Shown here in pieces: positions 13,030 through 20,486 of a DNA stretch of 64,000 nt (within the stretch, counting starts at the first letter, position 1; each line of letters opens with the position of its first letter). This DNA is from Deinobacterium chartae (GTDB taxonomy: Bacteria; Deinococcota; Deinococci; Deinococcales; Deinococcaceae). The stretch spans positions 186,001 through 250,000 of the forward strand of contig NZ_JACHHG010000006.1 in NCBI RefSeq assembly GCF_014202645.1. The letters run 5' to 3'. The notes under the pieces were generated by a model that saw only the letters and a list, made by a program, of their open reading frames with translations, had not been told where the DNA came from and did not search any database. The position numbers and the translations under genes were made by a program.

Positions 13030-14499
13030 TCAGGCGGAAGCATATTCCCGAATGCGGTCCACCACGTTTTCGCGCTCGAGGGCCACGATCCACTCGAGCA
13101 GGCGGTCGCTGAAACCGCCGACCGTGTGCACGCGCGGGTGGCGCGCCGTCGCGGCGGGCGCGTAGCCCGCGAGATTGACGACGTAGGCGCGGCTATGCCC
13201 ATGCCGCTTCAGGTAGCGCTCCAGCACCTTCCAGGCATCATCGGCGGCCTGCTCGTCGGTCAGGATCACCACCCGGTCAAACGGGCGGCGCAGCGCGGCC
13301 TGCAGCGCCGAAGCGAGGTAGGTGCCGCCGCCCAGGCGGCGGTAGGTTTCCTCGAGGTGAGCGGTGCCGATCAGCGCGGGCGTGCCGGGCGGCAGCAGCA
13401 CCTGCTCGTGGTGGCTCGCAAAAGCCCATACCTCGCTGCCGGGCTTGCGGCCCAGCAGGGCTCCCAGCGCGCAGGCGGCCTGCAGGCGGGTAACTTCCGA
13501 GCGCGCCGCGACCGGCGAGACCATCGAACCGGACACGTCCACCAGCACCAGCGTGCGGCCCTCGAGGGGCGGCAGGCGGTCGGCGGCGTGGTCCATGGCC
13601 TTGGAGAGTGCGGCGATCAACTCGGGTGGTGTGCCCTCCGGCAGAGCCCGGTAAGCGCTGTAAAAGCGGTAGGGCAACTGCTTGGAGGCCGCGACCGCCT
13701 CGGGGTCGCTCAGGCGGCGAGCCGCCTCGAGCAAGGTGGCTTCGCCCGCACCTTTGGTCACCAGGTTGCGCAGGTTGCGCAGCAGGGCCATGTAGCCCAT
13801 CAGCGGCACCGCGCGTTCCCACACTTCGGGCGTGGAACCCTCGGCCGAGAGCAACTGCTCCCAGGAGATCGCCTGGCCTGCCATGCGATTGGCGCTAATC
13901 AGCGGCAGCCGTGCGCGTTCGTCTTCGCCTAGCGCCGCAAAACCCTGGGTCAGGAATTTGAAGAGTGCGGCCTGGGTATCGCTCGCGGGCTGCGGGTGGG
14001 TCAGGCGCAGCGCGTCGCGCTGGCTGAAGCCCTTGCCGGTTGCCGCGTAGCGCAGGGCCTGACGCTCGGTCAGGGTGTTCAGGCGCGCGGCCACCGCGCG
14101 GCACAGGCGTTTGGTGCGCTTGGCGCCCACCGACTGCACGTACGCGAGTGCTTCGAGGTGCTCGTCGCCGCGCACCCAGGCACTCTGGGCCATGCGCTCG
14201 GCACCCTCGAGGCCCTGCAAGAGAGCCTCGGCGGCCAGCATCGTGGGCGTGGTGCGCAGCAGCAGCACCTCGCGGGCGTAGCGGGTTAAACCCTCGAGGA
14301 AACGCTCGCCCCCCTCACGCGCAGCGACCCTGGCGAACAGGCTGCGGAAGCGGGCCAGGCGGTCCGCGTCGGTTTCGTAAAAGGCGTCGCCGGAAAACAG
14401 CGAGGCGGCGACCAGCAGGTACAGTTCTTCCTCGGGCGGGCGCGTGAAAGCGCGGCCGCCCTCGAGGGTGCGGGGTTTGCGGGCAAGGTTGAAGGCCAT
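13030..14499 (-). CDS. rsr: Ro60-related ring protein Rsr (TROVE and vWA domains)
   Basis: The bacterial orthologue of the Ro60 autoantigen. It binds misfolded or structured RNAs through a HEAT-like TROVE ring and is regulated by Y RNAs; in D. radiodurans it works with PNPase in RNA decay and affects UV survival. The 489-residue chain has the TROVE ring at about residues 10-320 (FTRPPEEELYLLVAASLFSGDAFYE, MAQSAWVRGDEHLEALAYVQ) and a vWA domain at 325-489. The MIDAS motif is VLVDVSGSMVSPVAARSE, followed by TDEQAADDAW. AGGAGG at 14505-14510 marks the ATG. A tandem array of Y-like RNAs lies directly upstream on the same strand. Confidence 0.96.
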   Translation of the reverse strand: MAFNLARKPRTLEGGRAFTRPPEEELYLLVAASLFSGDAFYETDADRLARFRSLFARVAAREGGERFLEGLTRYAREVLLLRTTPTMLAAEALLQGLEGAERMAQSAWVRGDEHLEALAYVQSVGAKRTKRLCRAVAARLNTLTERQALRYAATGKGFSQRDALRLTHPQPASDTQAALFKFLTQGFAALGEDERARLPLISANRMAGQAISWEQLLSAEGSTPEVWERAVPLMGYMALLRNLRNLVTKGAGEATLLEAARRLSDPEAVAASKQLPYRFYSAYRALPEGTPPELIAALSKAMDHAADRLPPLEGRTLVLVDVSGSMVSPVAARSEVTRLQAACALGALLGRKPGSEVWAFASHHEQVLLPPGTPALIGTAHLEETYRRLGGGTYLASALQAALRRPFDRVVILTDEQAADDAWKVLERYLKRHGHSRAYVVNLAGYAPAATARHPRVHTVGGFSDRLLEWIVALERENVVDRIREYASA

Positions 14500-14528
14500 G
14501 CTTACCTCCTGAAAATCCGGGGAAGGGT

Positions 14529-14570
14529 GCCGGGGTCTGGGTTTTTCACGGTCGGTGAAGGAACCCCGGC
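14529..14570 (-). ncRNA. Minimal Y-like hairpin in the rsr leader
   Basis: An outer 8-bp stem (GCCGGGGT/ACCCCGGC), an asymmetric internal loop and an inner 5-bp hairpin (TTCAC/GTGAA) form a Y-RNA-like stem lacking the tRNA-like module. The 5' strand runs into GGTTCCTTC, the sequence shared by the other RNAs of the array. It ends about 18 nt before the rsr Shine-Dalgarno sequence. It may therefore be a separate small RNA, an Rsr-binding autoregulatory leader, or simply a terminator for the array. Confidence 0.5.
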
Positions 14571-14598
14571 GACGCCGCCGGAAAGCTCTCGAAGGAAC

Positions 14599-14700
14599 GT
14601 CACGGTTTTGAACTTTGCGTCTACCGTTTCGCCACCTCGCATTGCGGGGGCCGGACTCGAAGCGGCACCTCTGGGCGAAGTTTCCGAAGGAACCGTGACT
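14599..14700 (-). ncRNA. Y-like RNA with permuted tRNA-like module (Leu/Ser-type D arm)
   Basis: About 101 nt. The ends form a perfect 9-bp helix, GTCACGGTT with AACCGTGAC (14691-14699 with 14599-14607), and AACTT/AAGTT stacks further in. The interior is a circularly permuted tRNA core: T arm GCCGC-TTCGAGT-CCGGC at 14650-14666, an acceptor-like hairpin CCCCGC-AAT-GCGAGG (one mismatch), then the D arm GCG-N10-CGC with GGTAGACGC as in leucine/serine tRNAs. There is no anticodon loop and no free 3' CCA end. The order T arm, closed acceptor, D arm is the one expected for the effector module of bacterial Y RNAs. Confidence 0.7.
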
Positions 14701-14701
14701 G

Positions 14702-14717
14702 CGCCGCCCGAAAGCGG
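14702..14717 (-). other. Short GC hairpin between two Y-like RNAs
   Basis: GCCGC-TTTCGG-GCGGC is a 5-bp stem separating two array members. It may be a processing or weak termination signal. Confidence 0.35.
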
Positions 14718-14820
14718 CCTCGAGGGAAAAAGGGAACGGTCGTGCTCTCCCAAACGAGCACCTCGGCTTGCACCGATCAGGAATCGAACCTGAAGGAACC
14801 GTCGCCGCGCCGCTCGAGGC
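14717..14820 (-). ncRNA. Y-like RNA with permuted tRNA-like module (T loop TTCGATT)
   Basis: About 104 nt closed by GCCTCGAG/CTCGAGGC (14813-14820 with 14717-14724) and, further in, ACGGT/ACCGT (14798-14802 with 14736-14740). The tRNA-like core has a perfect T arm TCAGG-TTCGATT-CCTGA at 14777-14793, a short acceptor-like hairpin TCGG-TGCAAG-CCGA, and a D arm GCTC-N8-GAGC at 14744-14759. A CCCTTTTTCCC stretch lies in the 3' internal loop. GGTTCCTTC follows the 5' helix strand, as in the neighbouring RNAs. Confidence 0.7.
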
Positions 14821-14825
14821 AGAAG

Positions 14826-14995
14826 TGGGCCTGAGCCCGGGAACCGGGAGGATAGGGAGTGCGGCGGTACATGCTGCTCTACCCCTGAGCTACCCGGCCA
14901 AGGAGCCGGGGCGGGATTCGAACCCGCGACCTGCCGAGTGAAAGTCGAAGTAACCGCTGCCGCGTCGCTCCAGGTGATCCCGGGCCCGGGGCCCT
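14826..14995 (-). ncRNA. Y-like RNA with the best-preserved permuted tRNA-like module
   Basis: The module at 14876-14927 reads T arm GCGGG-TTCGAAT-CCCGC, then an acceptor stem CCCGGCT paired with GGCCGGG (seven pairs, one G-U) closed by CCTT, then TA and a D arm GCTC-AGGGGTA-GAGC. The segment before the T arm, CTTTCACTCGGCAGGTC, looks like the anticodon-loop-to-variable-loop part of a glutamate tRNA. Flanking arms GCGGT and ACCGC (with bulges) and CCCGGG-rich strands form the long Y helix. The outer ends are approximate. GGTTACTTC lies at 14947-14955. Confidence 0.7.
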
Positions 14996-14999
14996 GGGT

Positions 15000-15061
15000 C
15001 CTCGAGGGCAGGGTGGGACGGTATTCGTGGGAGGAAGTCGCCGTCACGTCGCCGCTCGAGG
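15000..15061 (-). ncRNA. Y-like hairpin RNA with a bulged C
   Basis: CCTCGAG-C-GGC pairs with GCC-CTCGAGG, a 10-bp helix interrupted by one bulged C after seven pairs. Next come an internal loop, a GACGG/CCGTC stem and a 19-nt loop. A bulged cytidine in the terminal helix is a recognised feature of Ro60-binding Y RNAs in animals. This RNA lacks a tRNA-like module and is the first of the array. Confidence 0.45.
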
Positions 15062-15213
15062 TTCCACCAGTGTGCCGCGGCGGGTCCGAAGCGCACATGA
15101 AGGCTCTGGCAGAGCCTTCCCTAGCGGTGCTGGCGTAGCCGTTTGCCCGTTTAAGCGGCCATGCCGCCGCCCGGCTAGGCCAAATCTTCTAAAAGTTTCC
15201 GTAGCAGCGGGGG

Positions 15214-15219
15214 TATACT
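15214..15219 (+). promoter_or_regulatory. -10 box of a leaderless promoter for pepF
   Basis: TATACT ends six nt before the pepF ATG and there is no Shine-Dalgarno sequence, so the mRNA should start at the initiation codon. The promoter diverges from the Y RNA/rsr unit. Confidence 0.7.
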
Positions 15220-15225
15220 CCGCGC

Positions 15226-17016
15226 ATGACCACCCTTCCTACCTGGGACCCCACGTCCCTGTTTCCCGGCCTCGAGGCCCCCGAGTTCCAGCAGGCCTTC
15301 GACCGGGCCATCGCGGACCTGAACGTTCTCGAGGAGGCTTTTGATCGCCTGGACATCCGCGCGGGGGGCAGCACCGAAAACGCCGCCGCGAAGCTCGAGC
15401 AGGTTGTGGCGCAGTGGAACGCGCTGCAAGAGCAGCTGGTCACCCTGCGCGGCTTCGTTCAGATGTACGTGACGACCGACTCGAGGAACACCGTCGCTCA
15501 GGGGCGCTCGAGCGAGCTCAACAACCGCACCGTGCGCCTGTCGCAGCTCTCGACCCGCCTGAGTGCCTGGGCGGGCAACCTGGACCTGGAGGCCGTGCTG
15601 GCCGAAGCGCCCGGCCTGAAGGACTACGCCCTGATGCTGCGCAAGCAGCAAGTCGCCGCACAGCACCAGATGAGCCCGCAGGAGGAGGAGCTTGCCAGCC
15701 TGCTGAACCTCTCGGGCGGCAGCGCCTGGGCCAAGCTGCACGGCAACGTCACCAGCCAGCTCGAGGTGCCCTACGGCCCCGAAGGTCAGCGCCTCCCGAT
15801 GCCCGCGGTTCGCAACCTGGCCTCGGACCCGGACCCGGCCGTGCGCGAGGCGGCCTACCGCGCCGAGCTGGCCGCGTGGCAGAGCGTGGAGGTGCCGCTG
15901 GCCGCAGCACTCAACGGCATCAAGGGCGAGGTGAACACCCTCAACCGCCGTCGCGGCTGGCAGGATTCGGTCGAGCCGACCCTGCTGCAGAACTCGATCG
16001 ACCGCGAAACACTCGCGGCCATGCAGGCCGCCTGCGTGGAGAGCTTCCCGGACTTCCGCCGTTACTTCCGGGCCAAGGCCCGGCTGCTGGGCAAGGAACG
16101 GCTGGCTTTCTACGACCTGTTCGCACCGGTGGGCAAGAGCAGCCGCAACTGGAGCTACCCCGAGGCCACCCGCTTCGTGGTGGAGCAGTTCCGCACCTAC
16201 TCGGACCGCCTGGCCGACTATGCCCAGCGCGCCTTCGACGAGGGCTGGATCGACGTGGGCCCGCGTCCGGGCAAGCGTGACGGGGCGTTTTGCATGCGGG
16301 TGCGCGGCGGCGAGAGCCGCATCCTGATGAATTTCGACGAGAACCTGGACTCGGTCTCGACCCTGGCGCACGAGCTCGGTCACGGCTACCACAACCTCTG
16401 CCTCGAGGGGCGTCCGTCGCTGCTCAAGAACAACCCCATGACCCTGGCCGAGACCGCCTCGATCTTCTGCGAGACCATCGTGGTGAACGCGGCCCTGCAA
16501 GACGCCCGGGGCGACGAGCGGCTGTACATCCTCGAGACCCAGTTGCAGGGTCAGGCGCAGGTCGTGGTGGACATCCACTCGCGCTTCCTGTTCGAAAACG
16601 GCGTGTTTGCGGCGCGCGAGGCGCGTGACCTGTCGGTGGCGGAACTCAAGGAGCGCATGCTCGAGGCGCAGCGCGCCACCTACGGCGACGGCCTCGAGGA
16701 GACGCTGCTGCACCCGTACATGTGGGCGGTGAAGAGCCACTACTACTCCACCGGCCTGTCGTACTACAACTACCCGTACACCTTTGGCCTGCTGTTCGGT
16801 CTGGGCCTGTACGCGCGTTACCTGCAAGACCCCGGAACCTTCCGGGCGCAGTACGACGAGCTGCTGTCGTCCACGACCCTCGAGGACGCGGCGAGCCTGG
16901 GGGCGCGCTTCGGGATCGATACCCGCTCGCAGGCGTTCTGGCGTTCCTCGCTGGACGTGATTCGCGGTCAGATCGACGAGTACGTGCGCCTGGTGGACGC
17001 GGCGACCCCGGCGTAA
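15226..17016 (+). CDS. pepF: Oligoendopeptidase F (M3 family)
   Basis: A cytoplasmic zinc metallopeptidase that cleaves short peptides. The 596-residue length is normal. The N-terminal helical half starts TTLPTWDPTSLFPGLEAPEF. The HExxH zinc site is STLAHELGHGYHNLCLEG (about residues 380-397), with the third ligand in NNPMTLAETASIFCET. A conserved C-terminal block reads WAVKSHYYSTGLSYYNYPYTFGLLFGLGLYARY. The start follows the TATACT box by six bases. It diverges from the Y RNA array and has no operon partners. Confidence 0.95.
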   Translation: MTTLPTWDPTSLFPGLEAPEFQQAFDRAIADLNVLEEAFDRLDIRAGGSTENAAAKLEQVVAQWNALQEQLVTLRGFVQMYVTTDSRNTVAQGRSSELNNRTVRLSQLSTRLSAWAGNLDLEAVLAEAPGLKDYALMLRKQQVAAQHQMSPQEEELASLLNLSGGSAWAKLHGNVTSQLEVPYGPEGQRLPMPAVRNLASDPDPAVREAAYRAELAAWQSVEVPLAAALNGIKGEVNTLNRRRGWQDSVEPTLLQNSIDRETLAAMQAACVESFPDFRRYFRAKARLLGKERLAFYDLFAPVGKSSRNWSYPEATRFVVEQFRTYSDRLADYAQRAFDEGWIDVGPRPGKRDGAFCMRVRGGESRILMNFDENLDSVSTLAHELGHGYHNLCLEGRPSLLKNNPMTLAETASIFCETIVVNAALQDARGDERLYILETQLQGQAQVVVDIHSRFLFENGVFAAREARDLSVAELKERMLEAQRATYGDGLEETLLHPYMWAVKSHYYSTGLSYYNYPYTFGLLFGLGLYARYLQDPGTFRAQYDELLSSTTLEDAASLGARFGIDTRSQAFWRSSLDVIRGQIDEYVRLVDAATPA

Positions 17017-17030
17017 GACCGTTTTGTCCC

Positions 17031-17069
17031 CGGAGCGGAAGCAGGAGGCTCCATCCCGCTTCCGCTCCG
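17031..17069 (+). terminator. Terminator-like hairpin after pepF
   Basis: A 12-bp perfect stem (CGGAGCGGAAGC with its complement at 17058-17069) and a 15-nt loop, 14 bp after the pepF stop. Confidence 0.65.
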
Positions 17070-17284
17070 CTCTGCTTGCGGCAATCCGCGCGGCCTCCTC
17101 TTCCAGGCCGTTATTTGCACGCGGTTCACGCTTGGACGCGGTACATACAGCATTCGCCTCTTACCGGACACCGTGGGCCTCCGGCAGCTTGGACCGTGTC
17201 CTGTCCGGAGCTTAGCGATCCGTCTCACACACGGCGGGCACCGCTATCTGAAAAGCTGACCGCGTGCGCCCGGTCGCGTCTCCG

Positions 17285-17314
17285 TTGGCGTTTTCCGGAG
17301 AGGCGCGATATAGT
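17285..17314 (+). promoter_or_regulatory. Promoter of icd
   Basis: TTGGCG (17285-17290), an 18-nt spacer and TATAGT (17309-17314), 29 bp before the ATG, with GGAGGG as ribosome binding site. Confidence 0.65.
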
Positions 17315-17343
17315 GTGTCACCAACACGAAGTGGAGGGTCCTC

Positions 17344-18585
<1,242 letters not shown>

Positions 18586-18621
18586 ACAGCCCGTTTGAGG
18601 GTATGCCCGAAGGCATATATC

Positions 18622-18650
18622 CGGGAGCCGATGCAACCCATCGGCTCCCG
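18622..18650 (+). terminator. Terminator-like hairpin after icd
   Basis: A 12-bp perfect stem (CGGGAGCCGATG with its complement at 18639-18650) with a 5-nt loop. A smaller hairpin (ATGCC-CGAA-GGCAT) lies immediately upstream at 18602-18615. Confidence 0.65.
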
Positions 18651-18667
18651 CTCGCGTAAGGATAGGC

Positions 18668-18928
18668 ATGAAGGAGAACGGTTTCAACAGCAACAGCAAC
18701 GGCAACAAGGGAGCCCTCGAGGCCGTCGTCAAGATCGTTCTGATCGTGCTCGCAGTCGTCGTCGGCCTGTGGCTGGTCGGCGTCATTCTCAAAGGCCTGG
18801 GCGTGCTGCTGTCGGGTCTGGCAGTGCTGCTGGCGGGCCTGCTGAAGTTCCTGATCGTGGCGACCATCGTGGTCGGGGTGGTTTACCTGATCGCGCGTCT
18901 GGCGCGCCCGCGTCCGCAGTCCAAGTAA
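18668..18928 (+). CDS. Small membrane protein
   Basis: An 86-residue protein with an Asn/Gly/Ser-rich N-terminus followed by two or three long hydrophobic helices (VVKIVLIVLAVVVGLWLVGV, LGVLLSGLAVLLAGLLKFLI, VATIVVGVVYLIARLA) and a basic tail (RPRPQSK). GTAAGGAT lies shortly upstream of the ATG. It sits between the icd terminator and the Rrf2 regulator. No family is recognised. The composition suggests a small inner-membrane protein of unknown role. Confidence 0.65.
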   Translation: MKENGFNSNSNGNKGALEAVVKIVLIVLAVVVGLWLVGVILKGLGVLLSGLAVLLAGLLKFLIVATIVVGVVYLIARLARPRPQSK

Positions 18929-18993
18929 GCATTCAGGCGTGTCCTGCCCCGAGTCGCTTGACCCGGGGCAGGACCGTATGCTTTAAATGGATT

Positions 18994-19018
18994 ATTCCGG
19001 ATAGGTCCTATCCGGAAT
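18994..19018 (+). promoter_or_regulatory. Likely Rrf2-family operator, site 1
   Basis: A 25-bp element with arms ATTCCGGA and TCCGGAAT around nine bases (the inner bases extend the symmetry to 11-bp arms), ending ten bp before the Rrf2-family start codon. A sister site with arms of the same type precedes the next gene. Confidence 0.65.
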
Positions 19019-19028
19019 CGGGAGGTCC

Positions 19029-19538
19029 ATGCAACTCGGCGTCGGCGTAGAATACGCCCTGCACTCGATGAACTACCTGGCCAGCCTGCCTCCGGGCGTG
19101 GCTCTGAGCCTGCGCGACCTGGCGACCTTTCAGGGGATCACCGAGACCTACCTGGCCAAGATCTTCGCCAAGCTCGCCAAGGCCGGACTGGTCCTGTCCA
19201 CCCCGGGTGTCAAGGGAGGCTACCGCCTGGCGCGCGACCCGGCCGACATCACCTTCTGGGACGTGGTGAGCGCGGTAGAAGGCGGACAGTACCTGTTTCG
19301 CTGCCGAAACGTGCGGGCCGAATGCATCCTGCTGCAAGGAGGCGCTCACCCGGAATGGCGCAGTACCGGGGTGTGTACGATTCACGCGGTCATGATGGAA
19401 GCCGAGGAGCGTATGCGCGACCACCTGCGCTCCAAAAATCTGGTGTGGCTGCGCGACCACCTGGCGCGAACCCTGCCCGAGGCCCAGAAGCAGGCCGCCA
19501 GGGCGTGGTTTGTAGAAGCGCTCTCGAGGCGCGGTTAG
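19029..19538 (+). CDS. Rrf2 family transcriptional regulator
   Basis: A 169-residue winged-helix repressor. The N-terminus LGVGVEYALHSMNYLASLPP, the recognition region LRDLATFQGITETYLAKIFAKL and the wing LVLSTPGVKGGYRLARDPADITFWDVVSAVEG are typical of the family. Three cysteines follow (FRCRNVRAECILLQ and GVCTIHAV) in the region where IscR and NsrR bind an Fe-S cluster, but the spacing differs from theirs, so a redox or cluster role is only possible. GGGAGGTCC precedes the ATG. The operator overlapping its promoter, and its near-copy before the next gene, imply autoregulation together with control of the oxidoreductase. Confidence 0.9.
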   Translation: MQLGVGVEYALHSMNYLASLPPGVALSLRDLATFQGITETYLAKIFAKLAKAGLVLSTPGVKGGYRLARDPADITFWDVVSAVEGGQYLFRCRNVRAECILLQGGAHPEWRSTGVCTIHAVMMEAEERMRDHLRSKNLVWLRDHLARTLPEAQKQAARAWFVEALSRRG

Positions 19539-19552
19539 ATTTTTTGAGTTTT

Positions 19553-19577
19553 ATTCTGGATAAAAACGGTCCAGAAT
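19553..19577 (+). promoter_or_regulatory. Likely Rrf2-family operator, site 2
   Basis: A 25-bp element with arms ATTCTGGA and TCCAGAAT around nine bases. It differs from site 1 by one compensated base pair in the arms and ends 17 bp before the oxidoreductase start. Confidence 0.6.
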
Positions 19578-19594
19578 ATCTGGAAAGGAGCATT

Positions 19595-20401
19595 ATGCGC
19601 GTACTGGTTACCGGAGGACGAGGCAGGCTGGGCAGCAACGTGGTCAGGCACCTGCAACAGCACGGCGTTACCGTGCGGGTGATGAGCCGCAGCCCCAGGC
19701 CCCAGGGCAGCGACCGACTCGAGTGGGTTCAGCTGGACTTAAACGGTCCTGGCAGCCTCGAGGCGGCGCTTGCCGGTGTGGACACGGTGGTTCACGCGGC
19801 AACGGACGGACGGCCAGCTTTCGAGGAGGCCTCCACCGCACGGCTGCTCGAGGCCTCGAGGCAGGCCGGAGTCAAGCACTTTGTGTACGTCTCGATCGTG
19901 GGTGCGGCGCGGGTACCGGGCTTCGGCCTGTACGAGGCCAAGGCCCGTACCGAAGCGCGGGTTGCCGGGTCGGCTCTCCCCCACCTGATCTTCCGGGCCA
20001 CCCAGTTTCACCCGTTCCTGACCACGCTGCTAGAAACGCTCAATCGCCTGCCGTGGCTGCTGCTGCCGCGCGACCTGCGCTTTCAGCCCTGCGATCCGGA
20101 CGAGGCCGCCCAGGCTCTGGTGCGCTGCGTTCTCGAGGGGCGCAGCGGCACGCATGATTTCGCCGGACCCGAGGTACTGCCGCTGACAAAAATCGCCGCG
20201 ATGTGGCTGGACGCGCGGGGGCAACGCAAGCGCATCGTGCAGCTTCCCCTTCCCCTGCGGGCGGTACGTGCCGTTGCGCTCGGCGCGCTGACCGACCCGC
20301 TCGCCGAACGTGGACAGACCGGGTACGCCCAGTGGCTGCGCACCTCGAAGGCCCAGCCGTCGGAGCGGGAACTGCGCGCCAGCGCGCGCTTGGGCAACTG
20401 A
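19595..20401 (+). CDS. NAD(P)-binding oxidoreductase (NmrA/SDR-like)
   Basis: A 268-residue atypical short-chain dehydrogenase. The N-terminal Rossmann motif is MRVLVTGGRGRLGSNVVRHL, followed by LDLNGPGSLEAALAGVDTVVHAA and KHFVYVSIVGAARVPGFGLYEAK, where the Tyr-x-x-x-Lys is YEAK. The C-terminal substrate part includes LIFRATQFHPFL. The start is the ATG preceded by AAAGGAG; the frame is open upstream but there overlaps the Rrf2 gene. Pairing with an Rrf2 regulator and a shared operator suggests an inducible detoxification or redox role; the substrate is unknown. Confidence 0.88.
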   Translation: MRVLVTGGRGRLGSNVVRHLQQHGVTVRVMSRSPRPQGSDRLEWVQLDLNGPGSLEAALAGVDTVVHAATDGRPAFEEASTARLLEASRQAGVKHFVYVSIVGAARVPGFGLYEAKARTEARVAGSALPHLIFRATQFHPFLTTLLETLNRLPWLLLPRDLRFQPCDPDEAAQALVRCVLEGRSGTHDFAGPEVLPLTKIAAMWLDARGQRKRIVQLPLPLRAVRAVALGALTDPLAERGQTGYAQWLRTSKAQPSERELRASARLGN

Positions 20402-20448
20402 GAATCCGGGCAACCGGCGACCCCGCCGACCACCGCTTCCGGCCGGAA

Positions 20449-20482
20449 CGCAGCGCAGGCCCCTCGAGGGGCCTGCGCTGCG
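20449..20482. terminator. 34-bp perfect palindrome between convergent genes
   Basis: Fully self-complementary around CTC|GAG, lying between the oxidoreductase and vanW genes. Probably a bidirectional terminator. Confidence 0.75.
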
Positions 20483-20486
20483 CCAC

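Larger units (their letters stand above)
17017..17343. other. Intergenic region between pepF and icd
   Basis: About 327 bp without a convincing gene. It holds the terminator-like hairpin at 17031-17069, the icd promoter at 17285-17314, and between them roughly 200 bp in which I see no RNA gene or clear repeat. Confidence 0.5.

Noticed and set aside
14761-14940. Ordinary tRNA genes suggested by TTCGAAT/TTCGATT T arms and a GTAGCTCAGGGGTAGAGC D arm
   Set aside because: The T arm precedes the D arm and the acceptor stem is closed by a short loop, with no anticodon stem-loop or free 3' end, so these are permuted tRNA-like modules of Y-like RNAs rather than tRNAs.
14502-15098. Leftward open frame of 198 codons through the Y RNA array
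   Set aside because: The region is explained by paired RNA structures; the translated product has no family features and crosses all helices.
18994-19018. Considered as a terminator after the small membrane protein gene
   Set aside because: A short 3-nt centre, position just before the Rrf2-family start and a near-identical element before the next gene make an operator more likely.
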